A DNA stretch of 64,000 bases from Actinoplanes xinjiangensis (GTDB taxonomy: Bacteria > Actinomycetota > Actinomycetes > Mycobacteriales > Micromonosporaceae). Position 1 is the first letter of the stretch. Every line of letters starts with the position of its first letter. Made by a program: the position numbers and the translations under genes. The DNA lies in the NCBI RefSeq assembly GCF_003148685.1, contig NZ_QGGR01000017.1, positions 62,001 through 126,000 of the forward strand, written 5' to 3'. Below, in pieces: positions 17,440 to 25,490 of the stretch. The notes beneath the pieces are model-generated. The model was not told the DNA's origin, did not search any database, and saw nothing but the letters and a program-made list of their open reading frames with translations.

Positions 17440-17700
17440 TCAGCGGCGCAGGTGGCGGTGGACCAGGACCCCGGCGATGCCGAGGAGGAACAGGTCGACC
17501 ACGACGATCAGTCCCGGCCAGCCGAACAGCAGCATCGCTGGGGGAACCAGGATGAAAAGGGCGGCGCACAGCACCGCGACCATCGGAAAGGGGACCTCCG
17601 CGGCCGGCCCGCCGGTCATCCGCGCGGCGAAGTCGGGGTCGGTCAGATGGATCCGGCGTTCGAGTTCCGCGATCGTGCGCCTGTCTTCATCGTTCAGCAT
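17440..17700 (-). CDS. DUF3040 family small membrane protein
   Basis: 86 residues. The N-terminal LNDEDRRTIAELERRIHLTDPDFAARM is the DUF3040 signature; two membrane helices follow (MVAVLCAALFILVPPAML and LIVVVDLFLLGIAGVLV). Common single genes in actinobacteria with no known role. GGGAGGGGG just upstream of the ATG at 17700 supports the start. Convergent with the preceding gene. Confidence 0.88.
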   Translation of the reverse strand: MLNDEDRRTIAELERRIHLTDPDFAARMTGGPAAEVPFPMVAVLCAALFILVPPAMLLFGWPGLIVVVDLFLLGIAGVLVHRHLRR

Positions 17701-17786
17701 CGATGCCCCCTCCCGGAGACTGCGAGCAGTCCCGATACCCGGAGATCCGCGAGTCTAAACGACACGTTGGAGGGAATTCTGTCCGT

Positions 17787-17960
17787 ATGACGAAAGAGCC
17801 GACGAAAGACCCGACCGATCAGTCGCCCGAGACCGCCGCGGAGCACCTGCCGCGCCATCCGGCGGCCCGCCCGCGCGCCGAGGCGGACCGCGAACTGATG
17901 CCGCCCGACGCCGACCTCGACGACCGTCCCACCGGGAAGGGGGCCGCGGTCACGGGGTGA
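17787..17960 (+). CDS. Small acidic/Pro-rich hypothetical protein (57 aa)
   Basis: A short frame starting MTKEPTKDPTDQSPETAAEH and ending GKGAAVTG, with good third-position G/C bias and GGAGGG 12 bases upstream of the ATG (slightly long). It overlaps the convergent M20 gene by 11 bases. It looks disordered; no family recognised. It could be a real small protein or a spurious frame. Confidence 0.45.
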   Translation: MTKEPTKDPTDQSPETAAEHLPRHPAARPRAEADRELMPPDADLDDRPTGKGAAVTG

Positions 17961-19050
17961 ACAGGCCGGTCAGAAGGGCGGCGAGCAGGGTGGTCCGCTC
18001 GGCGATGCCGGCGGCGGAGACCCATTCGGTACGGGCGTGCGCGCCGCCCCCGCGGGGAGCCAGCCCGTCGATCGTCGGGTGGCCCAGCGCGCCGGTCGTG
18101 TTGGTGTCGGCGGCGCCGTCGGCGGGGTGCCCGTCGACGGCCTGGCCGAGACCGACGGCGATCACCCGGATCCGGTCCAGCAGATCGGCGCCGGCCGGAC
18201 CGGGGCGCCAGGTGGGCCGGTGCGACAGCAGCCGCGTGGCCACGGACGCCTGTGCGCGGACCGGGTGCAGCCGCCGCAGCGCGTCGAGCACCGCCTCCTC
18301 GTCGGCCGGGTCGACGAAACGCAGCCCCAGGTCGGCGTGCGCCCGGCCGGCGACCACGTTGGTGCGCCCGCCACCCGCGACGGTCCCGGTGTTCAGCAGG
18401 ACCGGCCGGGACGCCACCACCGCCCGCACCCGGATCAACTGGTCGACCAGTTCGTCGATGGCGTTGGCGCCCGCGTCCGGGTCGAGGGCCGCGTGCGCCT
18501 CCACCCCGGTCACCTCGATGCGGGCCCGGGTGCTGCCCCGCCTGCTGGTCTTCAGGTCGCCGCCCGGGTGCGGCGGTTCCAGCCCGAGCACCGCCCGCGC
18601 CCCGGCCGCCTCGGCGCGGACCAGGTCACCGGCGGTCGGCGAGCCGATCTCCTCGTCGGCGACGACGATCACCCGTACCTCCGGATGATCCCGGCCGTCG
18701 ATCTCCCTCGCCGCCGTGAGGAGGGCGGCGAGGCCGGCCTTGGTGTCGTAGACGCCCGGCCCACGGATCACGTCGCCCTCGGCCGACCACGGCATCGCCG
18801 CGAGCGTGCCCACCGGCCACACCGTGTCGTAGTGGCTGAGCAGCAGGATCGGATCGCCGGTCACGCCGCGCGCGGGCAGCGTCCAGATCAGGTGGTCGCC
18901 GGTCGGATGCGTCTCGCGGGCGGTCCGGAAGCCGGCCCGCCCGGCGTCGGCCTCGAGGATCCGGGCCAGGGCGGCCAGCGAGCGGGCGTCCCCGGTCGGT
19001 GACTCGCACAGAGTGTAGCGATGCAGCGCTTCGATCGTGGCTGACGACAT
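17950..19050 (-). CDS. M20 family metallopeptidase / N-acyl-amino acid deacylase
   Basis: 366 residues of the CPG2/ArgE/DapE class. Metal and catalytic motifs are complete: LLLSHYDTVWP (His and catalytic Asp), GPGVYDTKAG (bridging Asp), VVADEEIGS (general-base Glu plus ligand Glu), VLGLEPP (ligand Glu) and GGGAHARTEWV (C-terminal ligand His). A dimerisation lid lies between ~170 and 285. Divergent neighbours encode a COG3375-like GNAT and an enolase-superfamily racemase; in that context an N-succinyl-L-amino acid desuccinylase is a likely role. Glutamate carboxypeptidase or general dipeptidase are alternatives. Confidence 0.85.
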   Translation of the reverse strand: MSSATIEALHRYTLCESPTGDARSLAALARILEADAGRAGFRTARETHPTGDHLIWTLPARGVTGDPILLLSHYDTVWPVGTLAAMPWSAEGDVIRGPGVYDTKAGLAALLTAAREIDGRDHPEVRVIVVADEEIGSPTAGDLVRAEAAGARAVLGLEPPHPGGDLKTSRRGSTRARIEVTGVEAHAALDPDAGANAIDELVDQLIRVRAVVASRPVLLNTGTVAGGGRTNVVAGRAHADLGLRFVDPADEEAVLDALRRLHPVRAQASVATRLLSHRPTWRPGPAGADLLDRIRVIAVGLGQAVDGHPADGAADTNTTGALGHPTIDGLAPRGGGAHARTEWVSAAGIAERTTLLAALLTGLFTP

Positions 19051-19114
19051 ATGCGAAAGCTAAGTTGTGCGCACCCCGTTGTCAACGAGCGATGATGTTG
19101 CCAGGATTGCAGTC

Positions 19115-19127
19115 ATACGAAACGTAT
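19115..19127. promoter_or_regulatory. Palindrome ATACG-AAA-CGTAT between divergent M20 and GNAT genes
   Basis: A perfect 5-3-5 inverted repeat in the AT-richest part of the 96-base divergent intergenic region, 20 bases before the GNAT start and next to its ribosome-binding site (CCGGAGG). Candidate operator controlling both transcription units; the regulator is unknown. Confidence 0.45.
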
Positions 19128-19146
19128 CTTTGAACCGGAGGCCGTC

Positions 19147-19785
19147 ATGGACGTTGTCGTGCGGGAGCTGGACGGGCTGTCCGAGCTGACCGCGGCCGCC
19201 CGCCTCTACCGTTCCGTCTTCGGCTACGACCAGCCGGAGTACGGGGTGAGCCCGCGCCTGCTTGCCGCGCTCCGGGAGAACTCCGGCTCGGTCCTCGGGG
19301 CCCTCGACCCGGCCGGCACGATGATCGGCTTCTGTTACGGGTTCTCCGCGGTCGACGCCGGCGAGCTCTACCACTACTCCCAGGCCGCGGTGGTCGCGGC
19401 CGAGGCGCAGGGCCTCGGCGTCGGGCGCCGGCTGAAGCAGGCCCAGGCACAGACGGCACGCGGCACCGGGGCGCGGACCATGCGGTGGACCTTCGATCCG
19501 TACGCGTTGCGCAACGCCCACTTCAACCTCAACGTCCTGGGCGCCACCGGTATCCGGTTCCTGCCCGACTACTACGGCGGCGGCACCGACCGTGTCCTGG
19601 TCAGCTGGGATCTGTGGCACGCCCGTAAACCCGGCGTCCCGGCTGGCGCGGTGCGGTCGCCGGCCACCGACCGGGCCGCCCTCCGCGCCGGACTGGAACG
19701 GCACTTCGCCGCCGGGGCCCGCTGGACCGGCGTGACCCGGGAGGCGGACCGGGTCGCCTACACGTTCGAGAATGACGGATCATGA
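19147..19785 (+). CDS. GNAT-family N-acyltransferase (COG3375-like)
   Basis: 212 residues. The acyl-CoA pyrophosphate loop is in QGLGVGRRLKQAQ, followed by the family features MRWTFDPYALRNAHFNLNVLG and YYGGGTDR. These match the COG3375 predicted acetyltransferases, some of which are succinyl-CoA:D-amino acid N-succinyltransferases encoded beside N-succinylamino acid racemases. It starts at ATG 19147 after CCGGAGG and overlaps the SIS gene by ATGA. The proposed role is the first step of D- to L-amino acid conversion; this is context-based. Confidence 0.8.
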   Translation: MDVVVRELDGLSELTAAARLYRSVFGYDQPEYGVSPRLLAALRENSGSVLGALDPAGTMIGFCYGFSAVDAGELYHYSQAAVVAAEAQGLGVGRRLKQAQAQTARGTGARTMRWTFDPYALRNAHFNLNVLGATGIRFLPDYYGGGTDRVLVSWDLWHARKPGVPAGAVRSPATDRAALRAGLERHFAAGARWTGVTREADRVAYTFENDGS

Positions 19786-20426
19786 CGACCCATCGCTCCA
19801 CCCCGTCGGAACGGTTCGACCGCAACGTCCAGCGCCGGTCCGCGCAGGTCCTCAAACAGCGGGTCCTCGAACAGCAGCGCGAGGAGTTCGAGAAGGCCCT
19901 GGCCTGGGCCGCCGAACAGGACGCCATCGAACGCGCCGCCGCCCTCATCGTCTCGGCCCGGCGCCGCTACCTCCTCGGGTACGGCAAATCGCTCGCCTAC
20001 GCGTCGATGCTGGCCACCGACCTGAGCGCCGGCCTGTCCGGCGTGCACCTGGTCGGCGACGGCTCGCTGCGGGCCCTCGACGTGCTCGGCGACATCCGCC
20101 AGGGCGACCTGCTCGTCGCCGTGTCGATGTCCCGGTACCGTCGGGAGACCGTCGACGTCGCCACCGCCTACGAGCGCCACGGCGGTGACCTGGTCCTCAT
20201 CACCGACGCCGACGACGCCCCGCTCACCGCGGTCGCCACCACGAGCATCGTGATCGGCACCGAGAGCGCCTCCTACGCGAGCTCGCCCACCTCGGTGGTG
20301 CTCGCCCTGCACCTGCTCGCCACCCTGACCATCGCCAGCTCGAAAGGCGCCGGCCGCCGTCTGCACGTGCGCGACGAACTGGCCGCCGAACTGGGACTGT
20401 ATGCGGAGAATGATGATCAGAATTGA
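19782..20426 (+). CDS. SIS-domain protein (RpiR-like without the HTH domain)
   Basis: 214 residues. An N-terminal basic helical stretch (~1-45, rich in Arg/Gln/Glu) precedes a SIS phosphosugar-binding domain (~48-190) with the nucleotide-like loop YLLGYGKSLAYASMLATDL, a VAVSMSRYRRETVDVA Ser-rich loop and LVLITDADDAPL. The usual ~75-residue RpiR helix-turn-helix is absent. It is cotranscribed between the GNAT and racemase genes (overlaps at both ends). It could bind a phosphosugar as a sensor or act as an isomerase; its place in an amino-acid cassette is unexplained. Confidence 0.8.
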   Translation: MTTHRSTPSERFDRNVQRRSAQVLKQRVLEQQREEFEKALAWAAEQDAIERAAALIVSARRRYLLGYGKSLAYASMLATDLSAGLSGVHLVGDGSLRALDVLGDIRQGDLLVAVSMSRYRRETVDVATAYERHGGDLVLITDADDAPLTAVATTSIVIGTESASYASSPTSVVLALHLLATLTIASSKGAGRRLHVRDELAAELGLYAENDDQN

Positions 20427-21522
20427 CCGGGTGGAGCTGCGCCGCGTCCGGCTCCCGCTCGTCCACCAGTTCCGGACCAGCTCGCACGCCAAACGCGAAC
20501 TCGAACACATCATCGTCACCCTGACCAGCTCCGACGGGGCCGTCGGCTGGGGCGAGATCGCCTCACCCTCCGGCCCGTACTACTCGGCCGAGACCGTCGA
20601 CAGCTGCTGGGCCGTCGCCCGCTCGTTCCTCGCGCCCCTCACCCTCGCCACCGGCTGGGAGCACCCGTCCGAACTCGCCGCCGCCATGGCCAGGGTCCGC
20701 GGCAACCACTTCGCCCGCGCCGGATTCGACATGGCCGCCTGGGCCCTCTGGTCCGAGGCCTCCGGCGTGCCGCTGGCCAAAGCCCTCGGCGGCGACCGGG
20801 CCCGCGTGCAGGCCGGTGTGTCCCTCGGCATCGAACCCACCGTCGACGACCTGCTCGAACAGGTCGCCCTCCGGGTCGGCGAAGGCTACCGGCGGGTCAA
20901 ACTGAAGATCGCGCCGGGCTGGGACGTCACCCCCGTCCGGGCGGTCCGCACCGCCTTCCCCGACGTGCCGGTGCACGTCGACGCCAACGGCGCCTACCCG
21001 GTCGACGAGGTCGCCGTCTTCCGGCAACTCGACCATCTGGGCCTGTTGATGATCGAGCAGCCGTACGCGCCGCGCGCCCTCGTCGACCACGCCGCCCTGC
21101 AGGCCGCCCTCGCCACCCCGCTCTGCCTCGACGAATCAGTGGAGGAAGTGGACGACCTGGTCACCGCCCTGCGCCTGCGGGCCGGCCGGATCGTCAACAT
21201 CAAGGTCTCCCGGATGGGCGGCCTCACCCCGGCGGTCCGCGCCCACGACCTGGCCCTGGCCCACGGCATCCCGGTGTGGTGCGGGGGCATGCACGAGTTC
21301 GGCATCGGCCGCGCCGCCAACGTGGCCCTCAGCGCCCTGCCCGGCTTCACGCTGCCGTCGGACGTGTCCGGCTCCGCCAAGTACTACGCCCGCGACATCA
21401 CCACCGCACCCGTCGTCTGCACCGGCGGCTGGGTCGACGTCCCGTCCGGTCCCGGCCTCGGCTTCACCCCCGACGTCCCCTTCCTGACCGCCGGCACCGT
21501 CGCCTACCACCAGGCCCCCTGA
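20413..21522 (+). CDS. Enolase-superfamily (MR/MLE) enzyme, likely N-succinylamino acid racemase / o-succinylbenzoate synthase type
   Basis: 369 residues from the ATG at 20413 (MIRIDRVELRRVRLPL); ATG 20401 and 20410 are possible. It has the muconate-lactonising subgroup residues: VKLKIAPG (KxK catalytic Lys), VHVDANGAY, MIEQPY and CLDESV (three metal ligands), and NIKVSRMGG (second catalytic Lys). WCGGMHEFGIGR matches the OSBS/NSAR family. No menaquinone genes are nearby, whereas a GNAT and an M20 deacylase are, so racemisation of N-acyl amino acids fits best. It overlaps the SIS gene by 14 bases. Confidence 0.85.
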   Translation: MIRIDRVELRRVRLPLVHQFRTSSHAKRELEHIIVTLTSSDGAVGWGEIASPSGPYYSAETVDSCWAVARSFLAPLTLATGWEHPSELAAAMARVRGNHFARAGFDMAAWALWSEASGVPLAKALGGDRARVQAGVSLGIEPTVDDLLEQVALRVGEGYRRVKLKIAPGWDVTPVRAVRTAFPDVPVHVDANGAYPVDEVAVFRQLDHLGLLMIEQPYAPRALVDHAALQAALATPLCLDESVEEVDDLVTALRLRAGRIVNIKVSRMGGLTPAVRAHDLALAHGIPVWCGGMHEFGIGRAANVALSALPGFTLPSDVSGSAKYYARDITTAPVVCTGGWVDVPSGPGLGFTPDVPFLTAGTVAYHQAP

Positions 21523-21537
21523 CCACCAGGCCCCCTG
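21506..21537. repeat. Exact 16-bp tandem duplication covering the racemase stop codon
   Basis: ACCACCAGGCCCCCTG occurs at 21506-21521 and 21522-21537. The original TGA stop lies at the junction, so the second copy is untranslated. Confidence 0.85.
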
Positions 21538-21546
21538 ACTGCCGGG

Positions 21547-22341
21547 TCAGCTGCCGAAGGTGGCCTCCACCTCGGCGGAGGTCAGGCCCCGGGCACGGTA
21601 ACCGGTGGTGCCCGACTCCAGGAGTTCACGGGCGGCGTCACGCAGCGCGCCGTAGGCCGCCCACGCCAGCGAGCCGCCGGTGGACACCCGGCGCACCCCC
21701 AGGGCGGCCAGGTCGGGGACGCTCGGGGTGCCGCCCAGAGCCAGGACGTTGACCGGGGCGCGCACCGCCGCGACCACCCGCGCGATGTCGTCCGAGCCGG
21801 TCAGGCCCGGCGCGAACAGCACGTCCGCGCCGGCGTCGCGGTAGGCGATCAGGCGGGCGATCGTGTCGTCGAGGTCGGTGTGCCCGTACAGCAGATTCTC
21901 GGCCCTCGCGGTCAGCACCAGATCGTGCCGCCGCGCCGCCTCGGCCGCCGCACCCACCCGTTCGGCGCTGACGGCCAGGGGCTGCACGCACCCGGTGACC
22001 GGGTGGTAGTCCTCGATGGACAGGCCCGCCGCGCCCGCCGCCGCCAGCAGATCGACGGTCTCGGCGATGCCGTCGGCGGTGTCGGCGAACAGCCACTCCG
22101 AGTCGACGCTGACCGGCACGTCGATCGCCGCGGCGACCGCGGTCACGTGCGCGACCAACTCGTCGCGGGTCACCTGCTGATCCAGCTTGCCGAGACCGGC
22201 CGCGAGACCGGACGACGTGGTGGCCACCGCCGGGAAACCGGCCTGCCGCAGGACCCGCGCCGAGCCGACGTCCCACGCGTTCGGCATCACGAACGTCCCC
22301 GCGGCGTGCAACTCCCGAAAGCGTTTCCGAACCGAATCCAT
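21547..22341 (-). CDS. Isocitrate lyase / phosphoenolpyruvate mutase superfamily protein
   Basis: 264 residues from ATG 22341, which follows GGGTGAGGGC; an ATG 21 bases earlier is less likely. Typical features are FVMPNAWDVGSARVL, VSVDSEWLF (metal-binding Asp in the family's D-x-E region), IEDYHP, LTARAENLLYG and DVLFAPGL. Members act on C-C or C-P bonds of alpha-oxyacids (oxaloacetate decarboxylase, 2,3-dimethylmalate lyase, PEP mutase). The KxxCGH loop of true isocitrate lyases is absent. Substrate unknown. Convergent with the racemase gene. Confidence 0.85.
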   Translation of the reverse strand: MDSVRKRFRELHAAGTFVMPNAWDVGSARVLRQAGFPAVATTSSGLAAGLGKLDQQVTRDELVAHVTAVAAAIDVPVSVDSEWLFADTADGIAETVDLLAAAGAAGLSIEDYHPVTGCVQPLAVSAERVGAAAEAARRHDLVLTARAENLLYGHTDLDDTIARLIAYRDAGADVLFAPGLTGSDDIARVVAAVRAPVNVLALGGTPSVPDLAALGVRRVSTGGSLAWAAYGALRDAARELLESGTTGYRARGLTSAEVEATFGS

Positions 22342-22502
22342 GCCCTCACCCTGCCACACCACCCACGCCGATCCGTCCCGCCCGGCACCGGCGACCAGCC
22401 CGGGACGGCATCATGGACCGATGCGTGATCCGTGGGGTGACTCGAGGCCGTGGTATCCGGACGTCCTCGCGGCGCTGGACCACGGTCTCTAGGGTTTCGG
22501 GC

Positions 22503-23012
22503 GTGGCTGTCTCTGAATACATCAAGCGCCTGCGCGCCTCGATCGGGCACGACCTGCTGATGCTGCCCGGCGCCAGTGCCGTGGTCGTCGACGACGAAGG
22601 GCGGTTGCTGCTGGCCCGGCGTTCCGACAACGGGCGCTGGTCGGTGCCGGCCGGGGTGGTGGACCCCGGCGAGCAGCCCGCGGACGCCGCCGTGCGGGAG
22701 GTCTTCGAGGAGACCGGGGTGCGTGCGGAGATCGTGCGGCTCGCCGGGGTGGCGTCGCATCCGGTCGTCTATCCGAACGGGGACCGGTGCGAATACCTGA
22801 ACGTGTGGTTCCGGTGCCGGGCCGTCGGCGGCGAGGCCGGGGCCACCGACGACGAGTCCCTGGAGGTGGCCTGGTTCGCCGCGGACGCCCTGCCGGAGCT
22901 GGACGAGTGGTCGCGGCTGCGGATCGGGACGGCACTCGAACCGGACGGCCCGGCCTGGTTCGCGACGGCGGACGAGAAGCATCCGGCCCTGAACCGGCCG
23001 GACGCCCTCTGA
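22503..23012 (+). CDS. Nudix hydrolase
   Basis: 169 residues from GTG 22503. The Nudix box is complete: GVVDPGEQPADAAVREVFEE followed by TGV (Gx5Ex7REUxEExGU). A ~20-residue N-terminal helix precedes the fold, and WSVPAG is typical of NUDIX hydrolases of nucleoside diphosphate derivatives. Pyrophosphohydrolase on an unknown nucleotide substrate. The frame is open 90 bases upstream, but that part has non-coding composition. Confidence 0.88.
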   Translation: MAVSEYIKRLRASIGHDLLMLPGASAVVVDDEGRLLLARRSDNGRWSVPAGVVDPGEQPADAAVREVFEETGVRAEIVRLAGVASHPVVYPNGDRCEYLNVWFRCRAVGGEAGATDDESLEVAWFAADALPELDEWSRLRIGTALEPDGPAWFATADEKHPALNRPDAL

Positions 23013-23027
23013 GCGGTCCGGGCCGGT

Positions 23028-23681
23028 CTAATCGAAGACCGAGATCCGGGTGCGGTGGTGGGCCGGGGTCTCGATCTCGTCGACGACCGCGACCGCCAGG
23101 TCGGCGTAGGACAGGGTGACGCCGCCGCCGGTCTCGCCGCCGGTGCGGTAGGTGCCACGGCGCGGAGCCTCCGCGACGAGCTGCGCCGGCGGTGTCAGGA
23201 CCAGCCAGTCGACCGGGGTGTCGGCGGCACGCAGGCGGTCCAGGCCGGCGGTGTGGGCCACCGCGAAGTGCCGGAACTCGGCCGGCAGCACCGCCGGATC
23301 GTCGTAGAGGGGATCACCGTCGGCGTCGACCAGGTTGGCGAACAGTCCGATCACGATCAGGCGCGGCACCCCGGACGCGGAGAGGCCGTCGAGGAGGTTG
23401 TCGGTGGCGGTGACGTAGACCTTACCGTCCAGGGTGCCGAGTCTCTCGAGGGATTCCGGGTCGGAGGCGGGGGACACCGCGTTCACCGCGGCGTCGTGGC
23501 CGGCGACGAGAGCGGCCACCGATGCGGCGTCGAGGACGTCACCCCGCACGACCCGTCCGGGCAGCCGGTGCCGGGCCGGGTCACGGACGACGGAGGTCAC
23601 CTGGATGCCGCGGCGGCCGGCCTCGGCGGACACGGCCCGCCCGGCCCGGCCACCGGCTCCGAAGATCACGATGCTGGTCAT
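23028..23681 (-). CDS. NAD(P)-binding NmrA-like oxidoreductase (atypical SDR)
   Basis: 217 residues. Rossmann motif IVIFGAGGRAGRAVSAEA at the extreme N-terminus, then VRGDVLDAASVAALVAGHDA and a C-terminal GGGVTLSYADLAVAVVDEIE. This is the pattern of NmrA/flavin-reductase-like NAD(P)H-binding proteins, several of which are controlled by divergent HxlR regulators that sense quinones or electrophiles. No SDR catalytic YxxxK is seen, as usual for the group. Confidence 0.88.
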   Translation of the reverse strand: MTSIVIFGAGGRAGRAVSAEAGRRGIQVTSVVRDPARHRLPGRVVRGDVLDAASVAALVAGHDAAVNAVSPASDPESLERLGTLDGKVYVTATDNLLDGLSASGVPRLIVIGLFANLVDADGDPLYDDPAVLPAEFRHFAVAHTAGLDRLRAADTPVDWLVLTPPAQLVAEAPRRGTYRTGGETGGGVTLSYADLAVAVVDEIETPAHHRTRISVFD

Positions 23682-23711
23682 GCGGCGGACGCTAATCGAC
23701 GGGGGTCTGGT

Positions 23712-23724
23712 TACCGCAACGGTA
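23712..23724. promoter_or_regulatory. Candidate operator TACCG-CAA-CGGTA in divergent region
   Basis: A perfect inverted repeat (TACCGCAACGGTA), extended imperfectly to 23709-23726, lies midway in the 62-base region between the oxidoreductase and HxlR starts. Suitable for an HxlR dimer acting on both promoters. Confidence 0.5.
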
Positions 23725-23743
23725 CCGGCGCTACCGTGGGCGG

Positions 23744-24106
23744 GTGGAGACCCTGGACCCGGAGATGTTCGCGCCGGAGTGCCCGTCGCGGCTCATCCCG
23801 ATGCAGGTCGGTGACAAGTGGACCGCGATGGTGGTGATCTGCCTGGAGGCGGGGCCGCGCCGGTTCGGGGAACTGCTCGTCCCGTTGCGGTCGGTCACGA
23901 AGAAGGTGCTGGCCGAGACACTGCGCGCGATGGAACGTGACGGCATGGTCGTCCGGACGGAGTTCCCGGCGAACCCGCCCCATGTGGAGTATGAGCTGAC
24001 CCCGCTCGGCCGGAGCCTGCTCACCCTGATCGCCGCCGGCCGCGACTGGTGCCACGAGCACCTGCCCGACCTGATCGAAGCCCGCCGGGCCCATTCCGGC
24101 GGATAG
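23744..24106 (+). CDS. HxlR family transcriptional regulator
   Basis: 120 residues from GTG 23744. Winged-helix pattern CPSRLIPMQVGDKWTAMVVI (Cys ~14 near the N-terminus, a possible redox sensor as in HypR/YodB), RRFGELLVPLRSVTKKVLAETLRAMERDG, and wing HVEYELTPLGRSL. The usual HxlR segment around the recognition helix reads SVTKKVL rather than GIS-x-K-x-L. It likely regulates the divergent NmrA-like gene. Confidence 0.9.
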   Translation: METLDPEMFAPECPSRLIPMQVGDKWTAMVVICLEAGPRRFGELLVPLRSVTKKVLAETLRAMERDGMVVRTEFPANPPHVEYELTPLGRSLLTLIAAGRDWCHEHLPDLIEARRAHSGG

Positions 24107-24123
24107 GTCTCACGCACCGGCGA

Positions 24124-25467
24124 TCAGGTCAACTCCTTCAGCGCGGCGTCGAAGATCTCGTGGTGCCGGGCCACGTCGGCGAGTGACGTCTCCGGGCACA
24201 TCAGCGCCATGTTGTGGAACGGGGTCAGCAGCACACCGCGGTTCGCCAGGTACAGGTGCAGGAAGTCCTCCAGCTCGGCGTTCGCGGTCGCGGCCGACTC
24301 GGTGCCGTTACGCGGGGCGGGGCTGGCGAACCGGTACTCGACGCGGGCGCCGAGGCGGGAGACGGACCACGGTAGGCCGTACCCCTCGATGATTCTGATC
24401 AGTCCGTCGGCGAACGCCGACGCCGTCTCGATCATCGTGGCGAACGCGGCGTCGGTGAGGACCTCCTGGAGGGTGGCGCGGGTCGCGGCCATCGACACCG
24501 GATTTCCGGCGAGCGTCCCGCCGACGCCGCCCATGTCGACCAGGTCCAGGTCGCCGCGGCCGCTCAGCGCGTCGGCGAGTTCGGCACTGAGGCCGTACGC
24601 CCCGACCGGCACCCCGCCGCCGATGGCCTTCCCGATCGTCAGCACGTCCGGTTCCAGCCCCCAGAACGCGGTCGCCCCGCCCGGCCCCGCCGAGAACGTG
24701 TGCGTCTCATCGTTGATCAGGTATGTCCCGTGGCGCCGGGTCAGCTCCCGCACCCCGGCCAGGTAGCCGTCGTCGGGCAGCACGATCCCGATGTTCGTCA
24801 GCGCCGGCTCCATCAGCACCGCCGCCACGTCGCCGTGCGCCAGCTCCCGCTCCAGGCCCTCCAGATCGTTGAACTCGGCGACCCGGCTGGTCAGCGTGAC
24901 GTCCACCGGCGCGCCGACGTTGCCCTCCCGGCTCGCGCCCCGCCCGTCCGGGCCGACCACGATCAGCGACTCGTCGACCGAACCGTGGTAGCAGTAACTG
25001 TTCACCAGGATCTTCGGGCGGCCGGTGACCGCGCGCAGCAGGCGGATCGCCCAGCGGTTCGCGTCCGTGGCGGTCAACGCGAAACTCCACGCCGGCAGAC
25101 CGAACCGGCGGGCCAGCTCGGCGCCGGCGACCGCCGCGTCCTCGGTCGGCATCATCGTGGCGAGGCCACGCTGCACACGTTCGGTGACCGCGGCGACGAC
25201 CGGGGCGGGGGAGTGGCCGGCCATCGCACCGGTGTCCCCCAGGGCGAAGTCGACGAACTCGTTCCCGTCCACGTCGACGATCCGGTTACCCCGGGCCGTG
25301 GCCAGGTAGACCGGGAAATCCCCGGCGGTCTTGTTCATCCACGTCATCGGGACACGACCGAAGAGATGGTCAGACCTCTGGTACGCGGCCCGCGAACCCG
25401 GATGACGGTCGGCGAAGGTGGCGCGCTCCCGCGCCATGAGCGACTCTAAACGTGAATCCGTCGACAT
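24124..25467 (-). CDS. Class III PLP-dependent aminotransferase (glutamate-1-semialdehyde mutase-like)
   Basis: 447 residues. Substrate and cofactor motifs: DVDGNEFVDFALGDTGAMAGH, SYCYHGSVDE (replacing the common YHG motif), LINDETHTFSAGPGG (Asp to the pyridine N), and TIGKAIGGGVPVGAYG with the Schiff-base Lys. This is closest in style to glutamate-1-semialdehyde 2,1-aminomutase-like transaminases rather than HemL itself (no other haem genes nearby). Cytosolic; substrate unknown. The start MSTDSRLESLMARER is reasonable but a shorter start at the second Met is possible. Confidence 0.87.
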   Translation of the reverse strand: MSTDSRLESLMARERATFADRHPGSRAAYQRSDHLFGRVPMTWMNKTAGDFPVYLATARGNRIVDVDGNEFVDFALGDTGAMAGHSPAPVVAAVTERVQRGLATMMPTEDAAVAGAELARRFGLPAWSFALTATDANRWAIRLLRAVTGRPKILVNSYCYHGSVDESLIVVGPDGRGASREGNVGAPVDVTLTSRVAEFNDLEGLERELAHGDVAAVLMEPALTNIGIVLPDDGYLAGVRELTRRHGTYLINDETHTFSAGPGGATAFWGLEPDVLTIGKAIGGGVPVGAYGLSAELADALSGRGDLDLVDMGGVGGTLAGNPVSMAATRATLQEVLTDAAFATMIETASAFADGLIRIIEGYGLPWSVSRLGARVEYRFASPAPRNGTESAATANAELEDFLHLYLANRGVLLTPFHNMALMCPETSLADVARHHEIFDAALKELT

Positions 25468-25490
25468 GGCGCGACGCTACCAGGGAATCA

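Noticed and set aside
20413-21522. Annotation as menaquinone o-succinylbenzoate synthase
   Set aside because: Active-site residues cannot separate OSBS from NSAR, but no men genes are near while GNAT and M20 genes are.
22421-22492. 23-residue frame MRDPWGDSRPWYPDVLAALD... before the Nudix gene
   Set aside because: Possible leader peptide, but no ribosome-binding site and nothing to support translation.
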